Shown here in pieces: positions 38,540 through 47,591 of a stretch of DNA of 64,000 nucleotides. The stretch comes from Streptomyces sp. PR69 (GTDB taxonomy: Bacteria; Actinomycetota; Actinomycetes; Streptomycetales; Streptomycetaceae). The translations under genes and the position numbers were made by a program. The notes under the pieces are model-generated. The model was not told the origin of the DNA and searched no databases. It saw nothing but the letters and a program-made list of their open reading frames with translations. Positions within the stretch are counted from its first letter, which is position 1. Each line of letters starts with the position of its first letter. Location: the NCBI RefSeq assembly GCF_026420845.1, contig NZ_JAOWCB010000027.1, positions 1 through 64,000 of the forward strand. The letters are read 5' to 3'.

Positions 38540-39034
38540 GGCTCGACCCCCTCGGTGACGGGGCTCGACGGCCCCAGAGTCTTGACGCGTTCATGGTTCA
38601 GAGCGGTCTCTCCGCGAAGAGACCGGTCCGTGAGCTTCAACGGTACCTGCTTCCGCGCCCATACGGTACGCCGCCCGCATGACGCGCCTGCTCGCAGGGC
38701 CCGCGAGACGCCCCGTCCTCGCTGGTCAACCGCGATTTTAACGTCTTCTCGACGGTCGACCCGCCGACCGGCGTGAGTCTTCTCTCCCACGATTTCCCAC
38801 GGTCGGCGGGCAGGCACCATTCTTTGTGGCTCCTTCGCCTCCGGGGTGCTTCAGCGTGTGTCGACGGTCGATCATGCTCGGCCCTCCCCCAGACTCCGTC
38901 CGGGGGTACCCCCACGTTCCTCGGGGCCCTGCGCGTGTTCTCCCTTTCGACACCCGCGCACCCCTTCGGCTCACTCGCCCTTGGGCGAACCGGGGCGCGT
39001 GAGGTGCGGGCTGCGCACCGCGGGCCCGACCGTC
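38540..39034. other. Intergenic region, no gene supported
   Basis: About 495 bases upstream of DUF3073 and downstream of the dehydrogenase gene, both on the minus strand. It contains the dispersed 19-base repeat copy 2 (38884-38902) with adjoining G and C runs. Open frames here have no ribosome sites or recognisable domains. Confidence 0.6.
38884..38902 (-). repeat. Dispersed 19-bp intergenic repeat, copy 2
   Basis: The exact reverse complement of the element at 371-389, here followed by GGGGGTACCCCC, which forms a small hairpin. Confidence 0.6.
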
Positions 39035-40120
39035 TTAGCCGTTGCCGCGGGCCTCGGCCATGCGCTGTTCGGCCAGGCGGTCCGCCGCCGCGGCCGGCGG
39101 GACCCCGTCTTCCTTCGCACGTGCGAATATCGCCAGCGTGGTGTCGAAGATCTTCGAGGCCTTCGCCTTGCAGCGGTCGAAGTCAAAGCCGTGCAGCTCG
39201 TCGGCGACCTGGATCACTCCGCCGGCGTTGACCACATAGTCCGGGGCGTACAGGATCCCGCGGTCCGCGAGGTCCTTCTCCACGCCGGGGTGCGCAAGCT
39301 GGTTGTTGGCCGCGCCGCAGACGACCGAGGCCGTCAGCGCCGGGACGGTCTCGTCGTTCAGGGCCCCGCCGAGAGCACAGGGGGCGTACACATCCAGCCC
39401 CTCGGTGCGAATCAGCGCGTCGGCGTCGGCCACCGCCACGACCTGCGGGTGACGGTCGAGGATGCGGCGGACCGACTCCTCGCGCACATCGGTGATCACG
39501 ACCGTCGCGCCGTCCGTCACCAGATGGTCCACCAGATGGTGGCCGACCTTGCCGACGCCGGCGACGCCGACCCGGCGGCCGCTGAGCGTCGGCGCGCCCC
39601 ACAGATGCTGGGCGCTGGCGCGCATGCCCTGGAAGACGCCGTACGCGGTGAGGACGGAGGAGTCGCCCGCGCCGCCGTTCTCCGGGGAGCGGCCGGTCAC
39701 CCAGCGGCTCTCGCGGGCGACGACGTCCATGTCCGCGACGTAAGTGCCGACGTCGCAGGCGGTGACGTAGCGGCCGCCCAGGGAGTCCACGAAACGGCCG
39801 TAGGCGAGCAGCAGCCGCTCCGTCTTGATCTTCTCCGGGTCGCCGATGATCACGGCCTTGCCGCCGCCGTGGTCCAGTCCGGCCAGGGCGTTCTTGTACG
39901 ACATGCCCCGGGAGAGGTTCAGCGCGTCGGCGACGGCCGCCTCCTCGGAGGCGTACGGGTAGAAGCGGGTGCCGCCGAGGGCCGGGCCCAGGGCGGTGGA
40001 GTGGATGGCGATGACGGCCTTGAGGCCGGAGGCGCGGTCCTGGCACAGCACGACTTGCTCGTGGCCGCCCTGCTCGGATCGGAACAGGGTGTGCAGGACG
40101 CCGTCGGTGACATCGGTCAC
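39035..40120 (-). CDS. vdh: Valine (branched-chain amino acid) dehydrogenase
   Basis: An NAD-dependent Glu/Leu/Phe/Val dehydrogenase of 361 residues, which deaminates valine and related amino acids to 2-oxo acids and so supplies acyl-CoA precursors. Substrate and catalytic lysines lie in GLKAVIAIHSTALGPALGG and LDHGGGKAVI. The Rossmann motif is GVAGVGKVGHHL. PCALGGALND and CGAANNQLA are family signatures. The start GTG 40120 has GGGAG upstream; the TTG at 40135 is not needed. The position next to bldC matches known Streptomyces vdh. Confidence 0.93.
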   Translation of the reverse strand: MTDVTDGVLHTLFRSEQGGHEQVVLCQDRASGLKAVIAIHSTALGPALGGTRFYPYASEEAAVADALNLSRGMSYKNALAGLDHGGGKAVIIGDPEKIKTERLLLAYGRFVDSLGGRYVTACDVGTYVADMDVVARESRWVTGRSPENGGAGDSSVLTAYGVFQGMRASAQHLWGAPTLSGRRVGVAGVGKVGHHLVDHLVTDGATVVITDVREESVRRILDRHPQVVAVADADALIRTEGLDVYAPCALGGALNDETVPALTASVVCGAANNQLAHPGVEKDLADRGILYAPDYVVNAGGVIQVADELHGFDFDRCKAKASKIFDTTLAIFARAKEDGVPPAAAADRLAEQRMAEARGNG

Positions 40121-40274
40121 GGTGGTGACTCCCAAGTACGAAGCGGCGGGTGACGGCCTTCCTGTGGGTGGGGAAGGCGCGGTTGGGGATGAGGGTAAGT
40201 CCTACGCGCGCGTAGCTGAGACCCAGTGCTCAGGATCACCCTCTCCCGGAGTACTCCCGTGGAAGGATCGGAGC

Positions 40275-41132
40275 ATGCCAGCGCTGTCCTCGGTACTCGT
40301 TCCTTACGCGGCCTACCTGCGGGTCTACGAGCCGCTGGCGGCCTTCCCGGAGCCGGAGCGCGCCCACTGGGCCGCATATGCCCGGCGCGAGGACAGGCCG
40401 ACCGCCCAGGACGAACTGCGCCGCTCGCTCGCCGACTTGCTGCCGGTGCCGCCCGTCGCGGTGCCGGTCCACGAGAGCGGCGACGCGTTCGTCGCGGAGC
40501 TCGACGGGGTGGTGTGCGTCTGCCCCTGGCGGACCCGGCTGCGGGGCTGGCTGGCCCTGGAGGAGCTGCCCGGCCGGCTTCCCGCGCCGCTGCTGGACGC
40601 GGCGCTGCCGCCGGTGGTGCGCGGGCAGGCGGCCGCGGACTTCGAGCGCTGGCGGGAGCGCAACCCGGACGCCAGGCCCTGGATCAGGACCTCGGTGTGG
40701 CAGGTGCCCGTGGGCTGGTTCACCCTCTTCGCGGACGAGGAGCGGGAGCACGACCCCGAGGGCTGCAAGACGGACTCCGCGGGGTCCGGGCCGGTGCTGC
40801 GCTACCGGACCCCCATGGTTCAGGCCAGGCGGAGGGTGGCGCGGGCGCTCAAGACGCTGCGGGAGGCGATCGACGAGGGGCCGCTGACGGAGGCGCTCGT
40901 GGATGTCGGCCGGTGGCTGGAGGAGTTCCATCCGCGGTCGCTGGTCGAGCTGGACTACGGCGGCCTGGTGTACGCCGTACCCGCCTCCCAGCTCGCAGAG
41001 GACCGTTCGGCGGCGGATGTGGCCGAGGGCATCGCGGCGCTGCGGGCCGGGGACGGGGAGGGCGCGGGCATGGCGTACGCCCGGCTGACAGAGCGTTGGC
41101 GCGCGGTCAGGGACCGGCAGTTCGCCAATTGA
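40275..41132 (+). CDS. Conserved actinomycete protein of unknown function
   Basis: I do not recognise a characterised family. The 285-residue protein begins MPALSSVLVPYAAYLRVYEP. It has no membrane segment and many aromatic and arginine residues (WRTRLRGWLALEELPG, WIRTSVWQVPVGWF, SLVELDYGGLVYAV), and ends in helical ARLTERWRAVRDRQFAN. The same neighbour is found between vdh and bldC in other streptomycetes, as I recall. ATG 40275 has GGATCGGAG upstream. Confidence 0.85.
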   Translation: MPALSSVLVPYAAYLRVYEPLAAFPEPERAHWAAYARREDRPTAQDELRRSLADLLPVPPVAVPVHESGDAFVAELDGVVCVCPWRTRLRGWLALEELPGRLPAPLLDAALPPVVRGQAAADFERWRERNPDARPWIRTSVWQVPVGWFTLFADEEREHDPEGCKTDSAGSGPVLRYRTPMVQARRRVARALKTLREAIDEGPLTEALVDVGRWLEEFHPRSLVELDYGGLVYAVPASQLAEDRSAADVAEGIAALRAGDGEGAGMAYARLTERWRAVRDRQFAN

Positions 41133-41414
41133 GCATTTGACCAATTCAGCCTTTGTTGCCGTCGGGGCTTGTGGGGACCGCTGGACTCATTGAGGCTTAT
41201 GAGACTCCGGAGTGGGCCCTCTGTCCAGGACGTAGGTCCTGATACGGGCCTTTGTCTCAAGCGTGATGGACTGCACTATCTGGGCCCTTGCGCCCATCAC
41301 CCAACCTCGTGTCAAAATAGGACAAGGAGTCCGGGGAGGGTTCCTTCCGTCCAAGTATGGGCGGAATACTCAGCATTGCACTCTATGGGGGGTCTGACGA
41401 CTCCTGATCGCTCT

Positions 41415-41440
41415 GTGACTGATCGTCACTGTGACGTGAC
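41415..41440 (+). promoter_or_regulatory. Cluster of GTGAC/GTCAC half-sites
   Basis: GTGAC-TGATC-GTCAC, then T, then GTGAC-GTGAC give two overlapping inverted repeats and one direct repeat within 26 bases upstream of bldC. Confidence 0.4.
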
Positions 41441-41633
41441 TGTCCGCTATGGCATGGTCCATCGGCCTTCCGCCGTTGATGGACACCTGAGAGGGCAATT
41501 CCATCGGTTTGGCCGACGTGGCTGGACAGATGGTGTAGTTGTAGTGCCGAGGACAAGCCGTTCGTCCTATAACCGACTCGGCCCGCGTCTGCCATTTCGG
41601 GCAACGCGGGTCAAGGTGCAGAATTTAGAGGAA

Positions 41634-41655
41634 AGAACCGAGAAGGTTCGGTTCT
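41634..41655 (+). promoter_or_regulatory. Hairpin directly before the bldC ribosome site
   Basis: Perfect 8-base arms AGAACCGA and TCGGTTCT with a 6-base loop end three bases before GAGGAGG, the bldC ribosome site. It could affect translation or mRNA stability. Confidence 0.5.
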
Positions 41656-41671
41656 CCCGAGGAGGCCGCTC

Positions 41672-41878
41672 ATGACCGCTCGCACCCCTGACGCCGAGCC
41701 GCTGCTGACCCCGGCTGAGGTCGCCACGATGTTCCGCGTGGACCCGAAGACGGTGACCCGCTGGGCCAAGGCAGGCAAGCTCACGTCCATCCGCACGCTC
41801 GGTGGACACCGTCGGTACCGCGAGGCAGAGGTCCGCGCACTGCTTGCGGGCATCCCGCAGCAGCGTAGCGAGGCCTGA
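41672..41878 (+). CDS. bldC: Developmental regulator BldC
   Basis: A 68-residue MerR-like winged-helix DNA-binding protein without an effector domain, which controls entry into aerial growth. LLTPAEVATMFRVDPKTVTR is the helix-turn-helix, and the wing reads WAKAGKLTSIRTLGGHRRYR. It binds direct repeats cooperatively in studied strains. ATG 41672 follows GAGGAGG. The long leader and the terminator downstream make it a single-gene unit. Confidence 0.97.
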   Translation: MTARTPDAEPLLTPAEVATMFRVDPKTVTRWAKAGKLTSIRTLGGHRRYREAEVRALLAGIPQQRSEA

Positions 41879-41975
41879 CACACCCCACCAACCGGGCGTT
41901 CCGGACCCCCAACCCGGCAAAGCCCACCCCATAGCTCCACATGACGGGCGTCTGCCCCAACAGACAAGCGTCGTC

Positions 41976-42012
41976 GATCGCGCTGGACTCCGCCGGGTCC
42001 AGCGCGATCTTT
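41976..42012 (+). terminator. bldC terminator
   Basis: Perfect 13-base arms GATCGCGCTGGAC and GTCCAGCGCGATC with an 8-base loop, followed by TTTGTG, about 100 bases after bldC. Confidence 0.88.
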
Positions 42013-42180
42013 GTGTGCCCCTGGCCCGGTGAACCGGCCGCGTCCCGCTCCTGGGCGGCACACCGGAAATGACGGTGCAATTGCACGCATTAAATGGGGC
42101 GCATGTAGGGGGCGCGTAAGTTTCGCGTTTCTGAAAACCTGTTTGGTGACTCCGGTCACACCCCGGCTGTGCCGTCGCCG

Positions 42181-42390
42181 TCACTCGGCGGGCGGCTGTT
42201 CGTCCTCGGCGGCGGGGCCCGCGGAGGCGGGCGCGGGCCGCCGGGCGGCCGCCTGAGACTCCATGGCGAGTCTCAGGAGGCGGTGGCAGATGGGGCAGTG
42301 CCGGGTGAGGTGCCGGTAGCTGGAAGCGGCCGACAGATGGGCGCGCAACAGCGCCCTGGTCTCGTGCTGCCTCGCTGTGGACGCCGCCAT
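42181..42390 (-). CDS. Small Cys/His-containing protein (DUF6274-like)
   Basis: A 69-residue protein that begins MAASTARQHETRALLRAHL and contains HCPICHRLLRLAME, a CxxC with flanking histidines that may bind zinc; the end is Ala/Pro/Glu-rich. I recall similar small proteins beside bldC in other streptomycetes (DUF6274). GGAGGTGACGTGC before ATG 42390 is a strong ribosome site and fixes the start well inside a longer open frame. Function is unknown. Confidence 0.8.
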   Translation of the reverse strand: MAASTARQHETRALLRAHLSAASSYRHLTRHCPICHRLLRLAMESQAAARRPAPASAGPAAEDEQPPAE

Positions 42391-42644
42391 GCACGTCACC
42401 TCCGGGTGTGTGCCGTCCTCTAGAGACTGCGTACCGGTGGCAGATGACGCCGTCAAGACACGCGCACGATTGCCAGCCACCGTGCGCGTGCACGGCGCGG
42501 GTACGGAGGGGCCGGTATCCATGATGCGGCCTGGCGTGCCCAACGGGCATGGCACTGGCTGGATTTGCCGTCCCGATCGCGGCCGGTGTCCCGATCGCGG
42601 CCGGCGCCGCGGGCGCGGCCTCCGGGGGCGGCCCAGGGTACGGC

Positions 42645-42674
42645 GAAGGCCCGCACCACAAGGTGCGGGCCTTC
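42645..42674 (-). terminator. Terminator of tRNA-Asp copy 1
   Basis: 13-base arms GAAGGCCCGCACC and GGTGCGGGCCTTC with loop ACAA, downstream of the minus-strand tRNA-Asp. Confidence 0.88.
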
Positions 42675-42685
42675 GACATCACGCG

Positions 42686-42760
42686 CGGTCCTGACGGGAT
42701 TTGAACCCGCGGCCTCCACCTTGACAGGGTGGCGAGCACTCCAAACTGCTCCACAGGACC
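42686..42760 (-). tRNA. tRNA-Asp (anticodon GTC), copy 1
   Basis: A 75-base tRNA with acceptor GGTCCTG/CAGGACC, anticodon loop CTGTCAA and T-loop TTCAAAT. It is identical to the copy at 49425-49499. Confidence 0.95.
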
Positions 42761-42884
42761 AGGTTTCGCCGCGCTCTTCCGTGCGCTGCGAAGCAAGACT
42801 CTACAGCAGCTCAGAGGGTCCGGTCGAACTCACTCTTGGCGACGACGCCGCTACCGGCCACCCCTCCGCCGCGCCCCCGCGCCC

Positions 42885-45800
42885 CTACGGCGCCGCCGCG
42901 TCGATCGCCTTCATGATGCGTTTGTCGGAGACCGGGTACGCCGTGCCCAGCGCGTGCGCGAAGTAGCTCACCCGCAGCTCCTCGATCATCCAGCGGATGT
43001 CCAGGACCTCCCGCGGCGTCGGCCGCCCCTTCGGCAGCTGTTCCAGCAGCCAGGCGTACTCGTCCTGCATGTCCTGGACCTTCTGCATACGCGTGGTGTC
43101 GCGCTGCACCCCCGTCGGCATCTGGGCCAGGCGGCGGTCCGCGGCGACCAGATAGCGCATCAGGTCCGGCAGCCGCTTCAGCCCGGTCGCGGTGACGAAG
43201 CCGGCCGGCATGAGCGCCGCCAGCTGCTCCCGTACGTCCTGGACGTTGGCCAGCAGAACGGGGCTGTTGACGGACTTCAGCCGGCGCTCACAGGCCTGCC
43301 AGGCGGCCAGGATCTGCTCGACCTGGCCGATCGTGCGCACGGTGAGGTCGACAAGGTCGGCGCGGACGCCGTCGTACAGCTTCCGGAACGATTCCTCGTC
43401 CCACGCAGGTCCGCCGCGGTCCGCGATCAGCCGGTCCGCCGCGGCCGTCGCGCAGTCCTCGAACAGCGCCTGCACGGAGCCGTGCGGATTGCGGGACAGC
43501 GCCAGCTTCTGCTGGTTGCCGAGCTTGTCCGCGGCGAACTTGGCCGGGTTCACCGGGATGTTGAGCATGATCAGCTTGCGGGTGCCGCGCCACATCGCCT
43601 CGGCCTGCTCGGCCTCGGTGTCGAAGAGGCGTACGGACACGGTGCCGTCGCCCGCGTCCACCAGCGCCGGATACGCCTTGACCGGCTGGCCCGCCCGCCG
43701 GGTCTCGAAGACGCGCGTCAGCGAGCCGATCGTCCAGTCCGTCAGCCCCGTGCGCTCCACGGCCCCTCCGGAGCGCGTGGCGGCCCCCGCGGCGGCCTTG
43801 GACAGGGCCTGACGGGCCTTCGGCTTCAGCCGGAGCTTCAGGGCCTCTAGATCCTTGTCCTCGGCCAGCTTGCGGCGGCGCTCGTCAACGATCCGGAAGG
43901 TGATCTTCAGATGGTCCGGGACCCTGGAGAGATCGAAGTCCTCGGCCGCGACCGGCACCCCGACCATCCGCTGCAGCTCGCGCGCCAGCGTCGCCGTCAG
44001 CGGCTCCTGAAGCGGCTCGGCGCGCTCCATGAACGCCTTGGCGTAGTTCGGCGCGGGCACATAGTGACGCCGTACGGGCTTGGGCAGGGAGCGGATCAGC
44101 TCGGTGACGACCTCCTCGCGCAGACCCGGGATCTGCCAGTCGAAGCCCTCCTCCGTGACCTGATTCAGCACCTGGAGCGGAATGTGGACGGTCACGCCGT
44201 CCGCGTCCGCGCCCGGCTCGAACTGGTACGTCACCTTGAACTTCAGCCGGCCCTGATGCCAGGAGTCCGGATAGTCCTGCTTGGTGACCGCCTCCGCCGA
44301 CTCGCGGATGAGCATCTCGCGCTCAAAATCGAGCAGCTCCGGCTCTTCACGGCGCTTCTGCTTCCACCAGGAGTCGAAGTGCGCTCCGGAGACGACATGC
44401 TCCGGTACCCGCTGGTCGTAGAAGTCGAACAGCGTCTCGTCATCGACCAGGATGTCCCGGCGGCGGGCGCGGTGCTCCAGCTCCTCGACCTCGGTGAGGA
44501 GTTTTCTGTTGTCCGCGAAGAATTTGTGGTGGGTCCGCCAGTCACCCTCGACCAGGGCGTTGCGAATGAAAAGCTCACGGGAGACCTCGGGGTCGATCCG
44601 CCCGTAATTCACCTTGCGCTGTGCGACGATCGGCACGCCGTACAGCGTGACCTTCTCATACGCCATCACCGCCGCCGCGTCCTTCTCCCAGTGCGGCTCG
44701 CTGTAGGTGCGCTTGACCAGGTGCTGGGCGAGCGGCTCGATCCACTCCGGCTCGATCCTCGCATTGACCCGTGCCCACAGCCGGGACGTCTCCACCAGCT
44801 CCGCGGACATGACGAAGCGCGGCGGCTTCTTGAAGAGCGCCGAACCGGGGAAGACGGCGAATTTGGCGTTCCGCGCTCCCAGGTACTCGTTCTTCGCGCC
44901 TTCCTTGACGTCTTTCATCCCGATGTGGGAGAGCAGTCCCGCGAGCAGCGACACATGCACCTGCTGGTCGGACGCGTCCTGCTCGTTGAGATGAATGCCC
45001 ATCTGCTTGGCGACCGTGCGCAGCTGCGAGTAGATGTCCTGCCATTCGCGGATGCGCAGGAAGTTGAGATATTCCTGTTTGCACATCCGGCGGAAACTGG
45101 ACGAGCCCCGCTCTTTCTGCTGCTCGCGGACATAGCGCCAGAGATTGAGGAAGGCGAGGAAGTCGCTTGTCTCGTCCTTGAAGCGGGCATGCTGCTGGTC
45201 GGCCTGCGCCTGCTTGTCGGCGGGCCGCTCGCGCGGGTCCTGGATCGACAGCGCGGCCGCGATGACCATGACCTCGCGCACACAGCCGTTGCGGTCCGCC
45301 TCGATGACCATACGGGCCAGCCGCGGGTCGACAGGAAGCTGGCTGAGCTTGCGCCCCAGCTGCGTGAGCCGCTTCTTCGGATCCTTCTGCTTGGGGTCCA
45401 GCGCCCCCAGCTCCTGGAGCAGCTGGACGCCGTCGCGGATATTGCGGTGGTCAGGCGCGTCGATGAACGGGAACTTCTCGATGTCGCCCAGTCCGGCCGC
45501 GGTCATCTGGAGGATGACGGAGGCCAGATTCGTACGGAGGATCTCCGCGTCCGTGAACTCCGGGCGGGAGAGGAAGTCCTCCTCCGTGTACAGCCGGATG
45601 CAGATGCCGTCGGAGGTGCGGCCGCAGCGGCCCTTGCGCTGGTTGGCGCTCGCCTGCGAGATCCGCTCGATGGGCAGCCGCTGCACCTTGGTGCGATGGC
45701 TGTAGCGGGAGATGCGGGCGGTCCCCGGGTCGATCACATATTTGATGCCCGGGACGGTCAGCGAGGTCTCGGCGACATTCGTGGCCAGCACGATCCGGCG

Positions 45801-46826
45801 GCCGGAGTGCGGCTGGAAGACACGGTGCTGCTCGGCGTGCGAGAGGCGCGCGTACAGCGGCAGCACCTCGGTATTGCGCAGCTTCTTCTTGATCAGCGCG
45901 TCCGCCGTGTCGCGGATCTCGCGCTCCCCGGAGAGGAAGACCAGGATGTCGCCCGGTCCCTCGCCCTGCAGCTCGTCCACGGCGTCGCAGATGGCCGTGA
46001 TCTGGTCGCGGTCGGCCTCCTCGCTGTCCTCTTCGAGCAGCGGGCGGTAGCGGACCTCGACCGGATACGTACGGCCGGAGACCTCGACGATCGGCGCATC
46101 GCCGAAGTGGCGGGAGAACCGCTCCGGGTCGATCGTCGCGGAGGTGATGACGACCTTGAGGTCCGGGCGGCGGGGGAGCAGCTGGGACAGATAGCCGAGC
46201 AGGAAGTCGATGTTGAGGCTGCGCTCATGCGCCTCGTCGATGATGATCGTGTCATAGGCGCGCAGCTCGCGGTCCGTCTGGATCTCGGCGAGCAGGATGC
46301 CGTCGGTCATCAGCTTGACGAAGGTCTCGTCCTGGTTCACCTGGTCGGTGAAGCGGACCTTCCAGCCGACGGCCTCGCCGAGCGGGGTCTTCAGCTCCTC
46401 CGCGACCCGCTCGGCGACGGTGCGCGCGGCGATGCGGCGCGGCTGCGTATGGCCGATCATGCCGCGCACGCCGCGGCCCAGCTCCAGACAGATCTTGGGG
46501 ATCTGCGTGGTCTTTCCGGAGCCCGTCTCGCCCGCCACGATCACGACCTGGTGGTCGCGTATCGCCTCCAGGATCGTGTCCTTCTTCTGGCTGACCGGGA
46601 GCTGCTCCGGATACGACACCTCCGGGACGCGGGCGGCGCGCGCGGCGGTACGGGCGGCGGACTTCTCGGCCTCGGCGGCGATCTCGGCCAGCACGGCCTG
46701 CCGCGCCTCGGGCTTGCGGATGCGGCGGGCGCCCTCAAGACGGCGGCCGAGGCGGTGGGCGTCGCGCAGCGAGGCCCCGGCCAGCAAGGTCTTGAGGTCG
46801 GCGAGGTCGGCGAAGGAAGTAGACAT
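42885..46826 (-). CDS. hrpA: ATP-dependent DEAH-box RNA helicase HrpA
   Basis: A large cytosolic DEAH/RHA helicase of 1313 residues, the usual HrpA length. Walker A is GETGSGKTTQ (99-108), followed by TQPRRIAA, DEAH (197-200) and SAT in VVITSATIDPERF. Motif V is ATNVAETSLTVPGI, and motif VI is QRKGRCGRTSDGICIRLY. The long C-terminal DUF3418 part has YQFEPGADADGVTVHIPL. In other bacteria HrpA resolves stalled ribosomes and processes mRNA. ATG 46826 starts MSTSFADLADLK; an open frame extends upstream without a ribosome site. It lies alone on the minus strand after tRNA-Asp. Confidence 0.95.
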   Translation of the reverse strand: MSTSFADLADLKTLLAGASLRDAHRLGRRLEGARRIRKPEARQAVLAEIAAEAEKSAARTAARAARVPEVSYPEQLPVSQKKDTILEAIRDHQVVIVAGETGSGKTTQIPKICLELGRGVRGMIGHTQPRRIAARTVAERVAEELKTPLGEAVGWKVRFTDQVNQDETFVKLMTDGILLAEIQTDRELRAYDTIIIDEAHERSLNIDFLLGYLSQLLPRRPDLKVVITSATIDPERFSRHFGDAPIVEVSGRTYPVEVRYRPLLEEDSEEADRDQITAICDAVDELQGEGPGDILVFLSGEREIRDTADALIKKKLRNTEVLPLYARLSHAEQHRVFQPHSGRRIVLATNVAETSLTVPGIKYVIDPGTARISRYSHRTKVQRLPIERISQASANQRKGRCGRTSDGICIRLYTEEDFLSRPEFTDAEILRTNLASVILQMTAAGLGDIEKFPFIDAPDHRNIRDGVQLLQELGALDPKQKDPKKRLTQLGRKLSQLPVDPRLARMVIEADRNGCVREVMVIAAALSIQDPRERPADKQAQADQQHARFKDETSDFLAFLNLWRYVREQQKERGSSSFRRMCKQEYLNFLRIREWQDIYSQLRTVAKQMGIHLNEQDASDQQVHVSLLAGLLSHIGMKDVKEGAKNEYLGARNAKFAVFPGSALFKKPPRFVMSAELVETSRLWARVNARIEPEWIEPLAQHLVKRTYSEPHWEKDAAAVMAYEKVTLYGVPIVAQRKVNYGRIDPEVSRELFIRNALVEGDWRTHHKFFADNRKLLTEVEELEHRARRRDILVDDETLFDFYDQRVPEHVVSGAHFDSWWKQKRREEPELLDFEREMLIRESAEAVTKQDYPDSWHQGRLKFKVTYQFEPGADADGVTVHIPLQVLNQVTEEGFDWQIPGLREEVVTELIRSLPKPVRRHYVPAPNYAKAFMERAEPLQEPLTATLARELQRMVGVPVAAEDFDLSRVPDHLKITFRIVDERRRKLAEDKDLEALKLRLKPKARQALSKAAAGAATRSGGAVERTGLTDWTIGSLTRVFETRRAGQPVKAYPALVDAGDGTVSVRLFDTEAEQAEAMWRGTRKLIMLNIPVNPAKFAADKLGNQQKLALSRNPHGSVQALFEDCATAAADRLIADRGGPAWDEESFRKLYDGVRADLVDLTVRTIGQVEQILAAWQACERRLKSVNSPVLLANVQDVREQLAALMPAGFVTATGLKRLPDLMRYLVAADRRLAQMPTGVQRDTTRMQKVQDMQDEYAWLLEQLPKGRPTPREVLDIRWMIEELRVSYFAHALGTAYPVSDKRIMKAIDAAAP

Positions 46827-47049
46827 ACGGATCCCAGGATCGCACCCGCGCGAAAGCGGTGGCGAACGTATTTGCCCCGCGGGCTCAGGCGCGGGCTGGC
46901 TGAGGCGATGAGGCAGTATGGACCAGATCCGTCCGGACCCGCCTGATCCTGTCCGGCCCTGACCGGCCGTATCCGGTTCCTGGCCGTGTCCGGCCCCCGC
47001 TGTGTTCGGCCCCGCCGTGTCCGGTCCTGAGCGAAAGGAAGCCCTGTCC

Positions 47050-47502
47050 ATGCTGGCCAGTCGCGCGCACCGAGGCCGGGTCCCGGCAGCGGCGGCGACG
47101 GCGGTGCTGCTGGGCATGGTGTTCGCGCTGCTGCTGTGCGCGTCGTCGGGCGCGGCCCCTGCTCCCGCTTCTTCTCCCGCTTCCTCCGGGGGCGTGACGA
47201 ACGCGACTCCGGCGACCGCGGTGACTGCCGCGACAGCGACCGTCGCGGAACAGGGCTTCGCGGATCAGCACGCCCCCGGTTGCCGCAAGGGCGTCAAGGA
47301 CCAGGACAACGGCGCCCACCCGGCGACCCCGCCGCGCGGCGGCGTCGGCTCCGAGTTCCTTCCGGCCCTGCACCAGACAGGCCACAGCGCGTCCGCCGCG
47401 GGCGGCAGCCTGGCCGGGGTCATGCTGGACGTCACACCGGAGCGCGGGCCTCCGCCGCTGGCCCCGCCCTCACCCATGGAACTGTCCATCCTGCGCGTTT
47501 AG
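47050..47502 (+). CDS. Small secreted or membrane protein, unknown function
   Basis: A 150-residue protein. The N-terminus is a signal or anchor (LASRAHRGRVPAAAATAVLLGMVFALLLCASSGAAPAP in parts). The rest is low-complexity Ala/Pro/Gly/Thr with two cysteines at most. It has AAAGGAAG before ATG 47050. It directly precedes the DsbA-like gene (89-base gap) and may share its transcript. I do not recognise a family. Confidence 0.65.
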   Translation: MLASRAHRGRVPAAAATAVLLGMVFALLLCASSGAAPAPASSPASSGGVTNATPATAVTAATATVAEQGFADQHAPGCRKGVKDQDNGAHPATPPRGGVGSEFLPALHQTGHSASAAGGSLAGVMLDVTPERGPPPLAPPSPMELSILRV

Positions 47503-47591
47503 GCAGTGCCCGGTACCGCCCACCCGGTACCCGCACCACGCTGTCCCCCCCTTTCACGCACCCATCACGGCCTTCGCTCAGGAGCACTGCC

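Larger units (their letters stand above)
41133..41671 (+). promoter_or_regulatory. Long upstream region of bldC
   Basis: 539 noncoding bases, unusually AT-rich for this genome. It includes GTGTCAAAATAGGACAAGG near 41310, which may hold promoter elements, a cluster of four GTGAC/GTCAC half-sites (41415-41440) and a hairpin next to the bldC ribosome site (41634-41655). No open frame in it looks like a gene. Confidence 0.65.

Noticed and set aside
43911..46946. A thousand-codon plus-strand open frame opposite hrpA
   Set aside because: hrpA motifs on the other strand are complete; this frame has no recognisable domains and the codon pattern of an antisense shadow.
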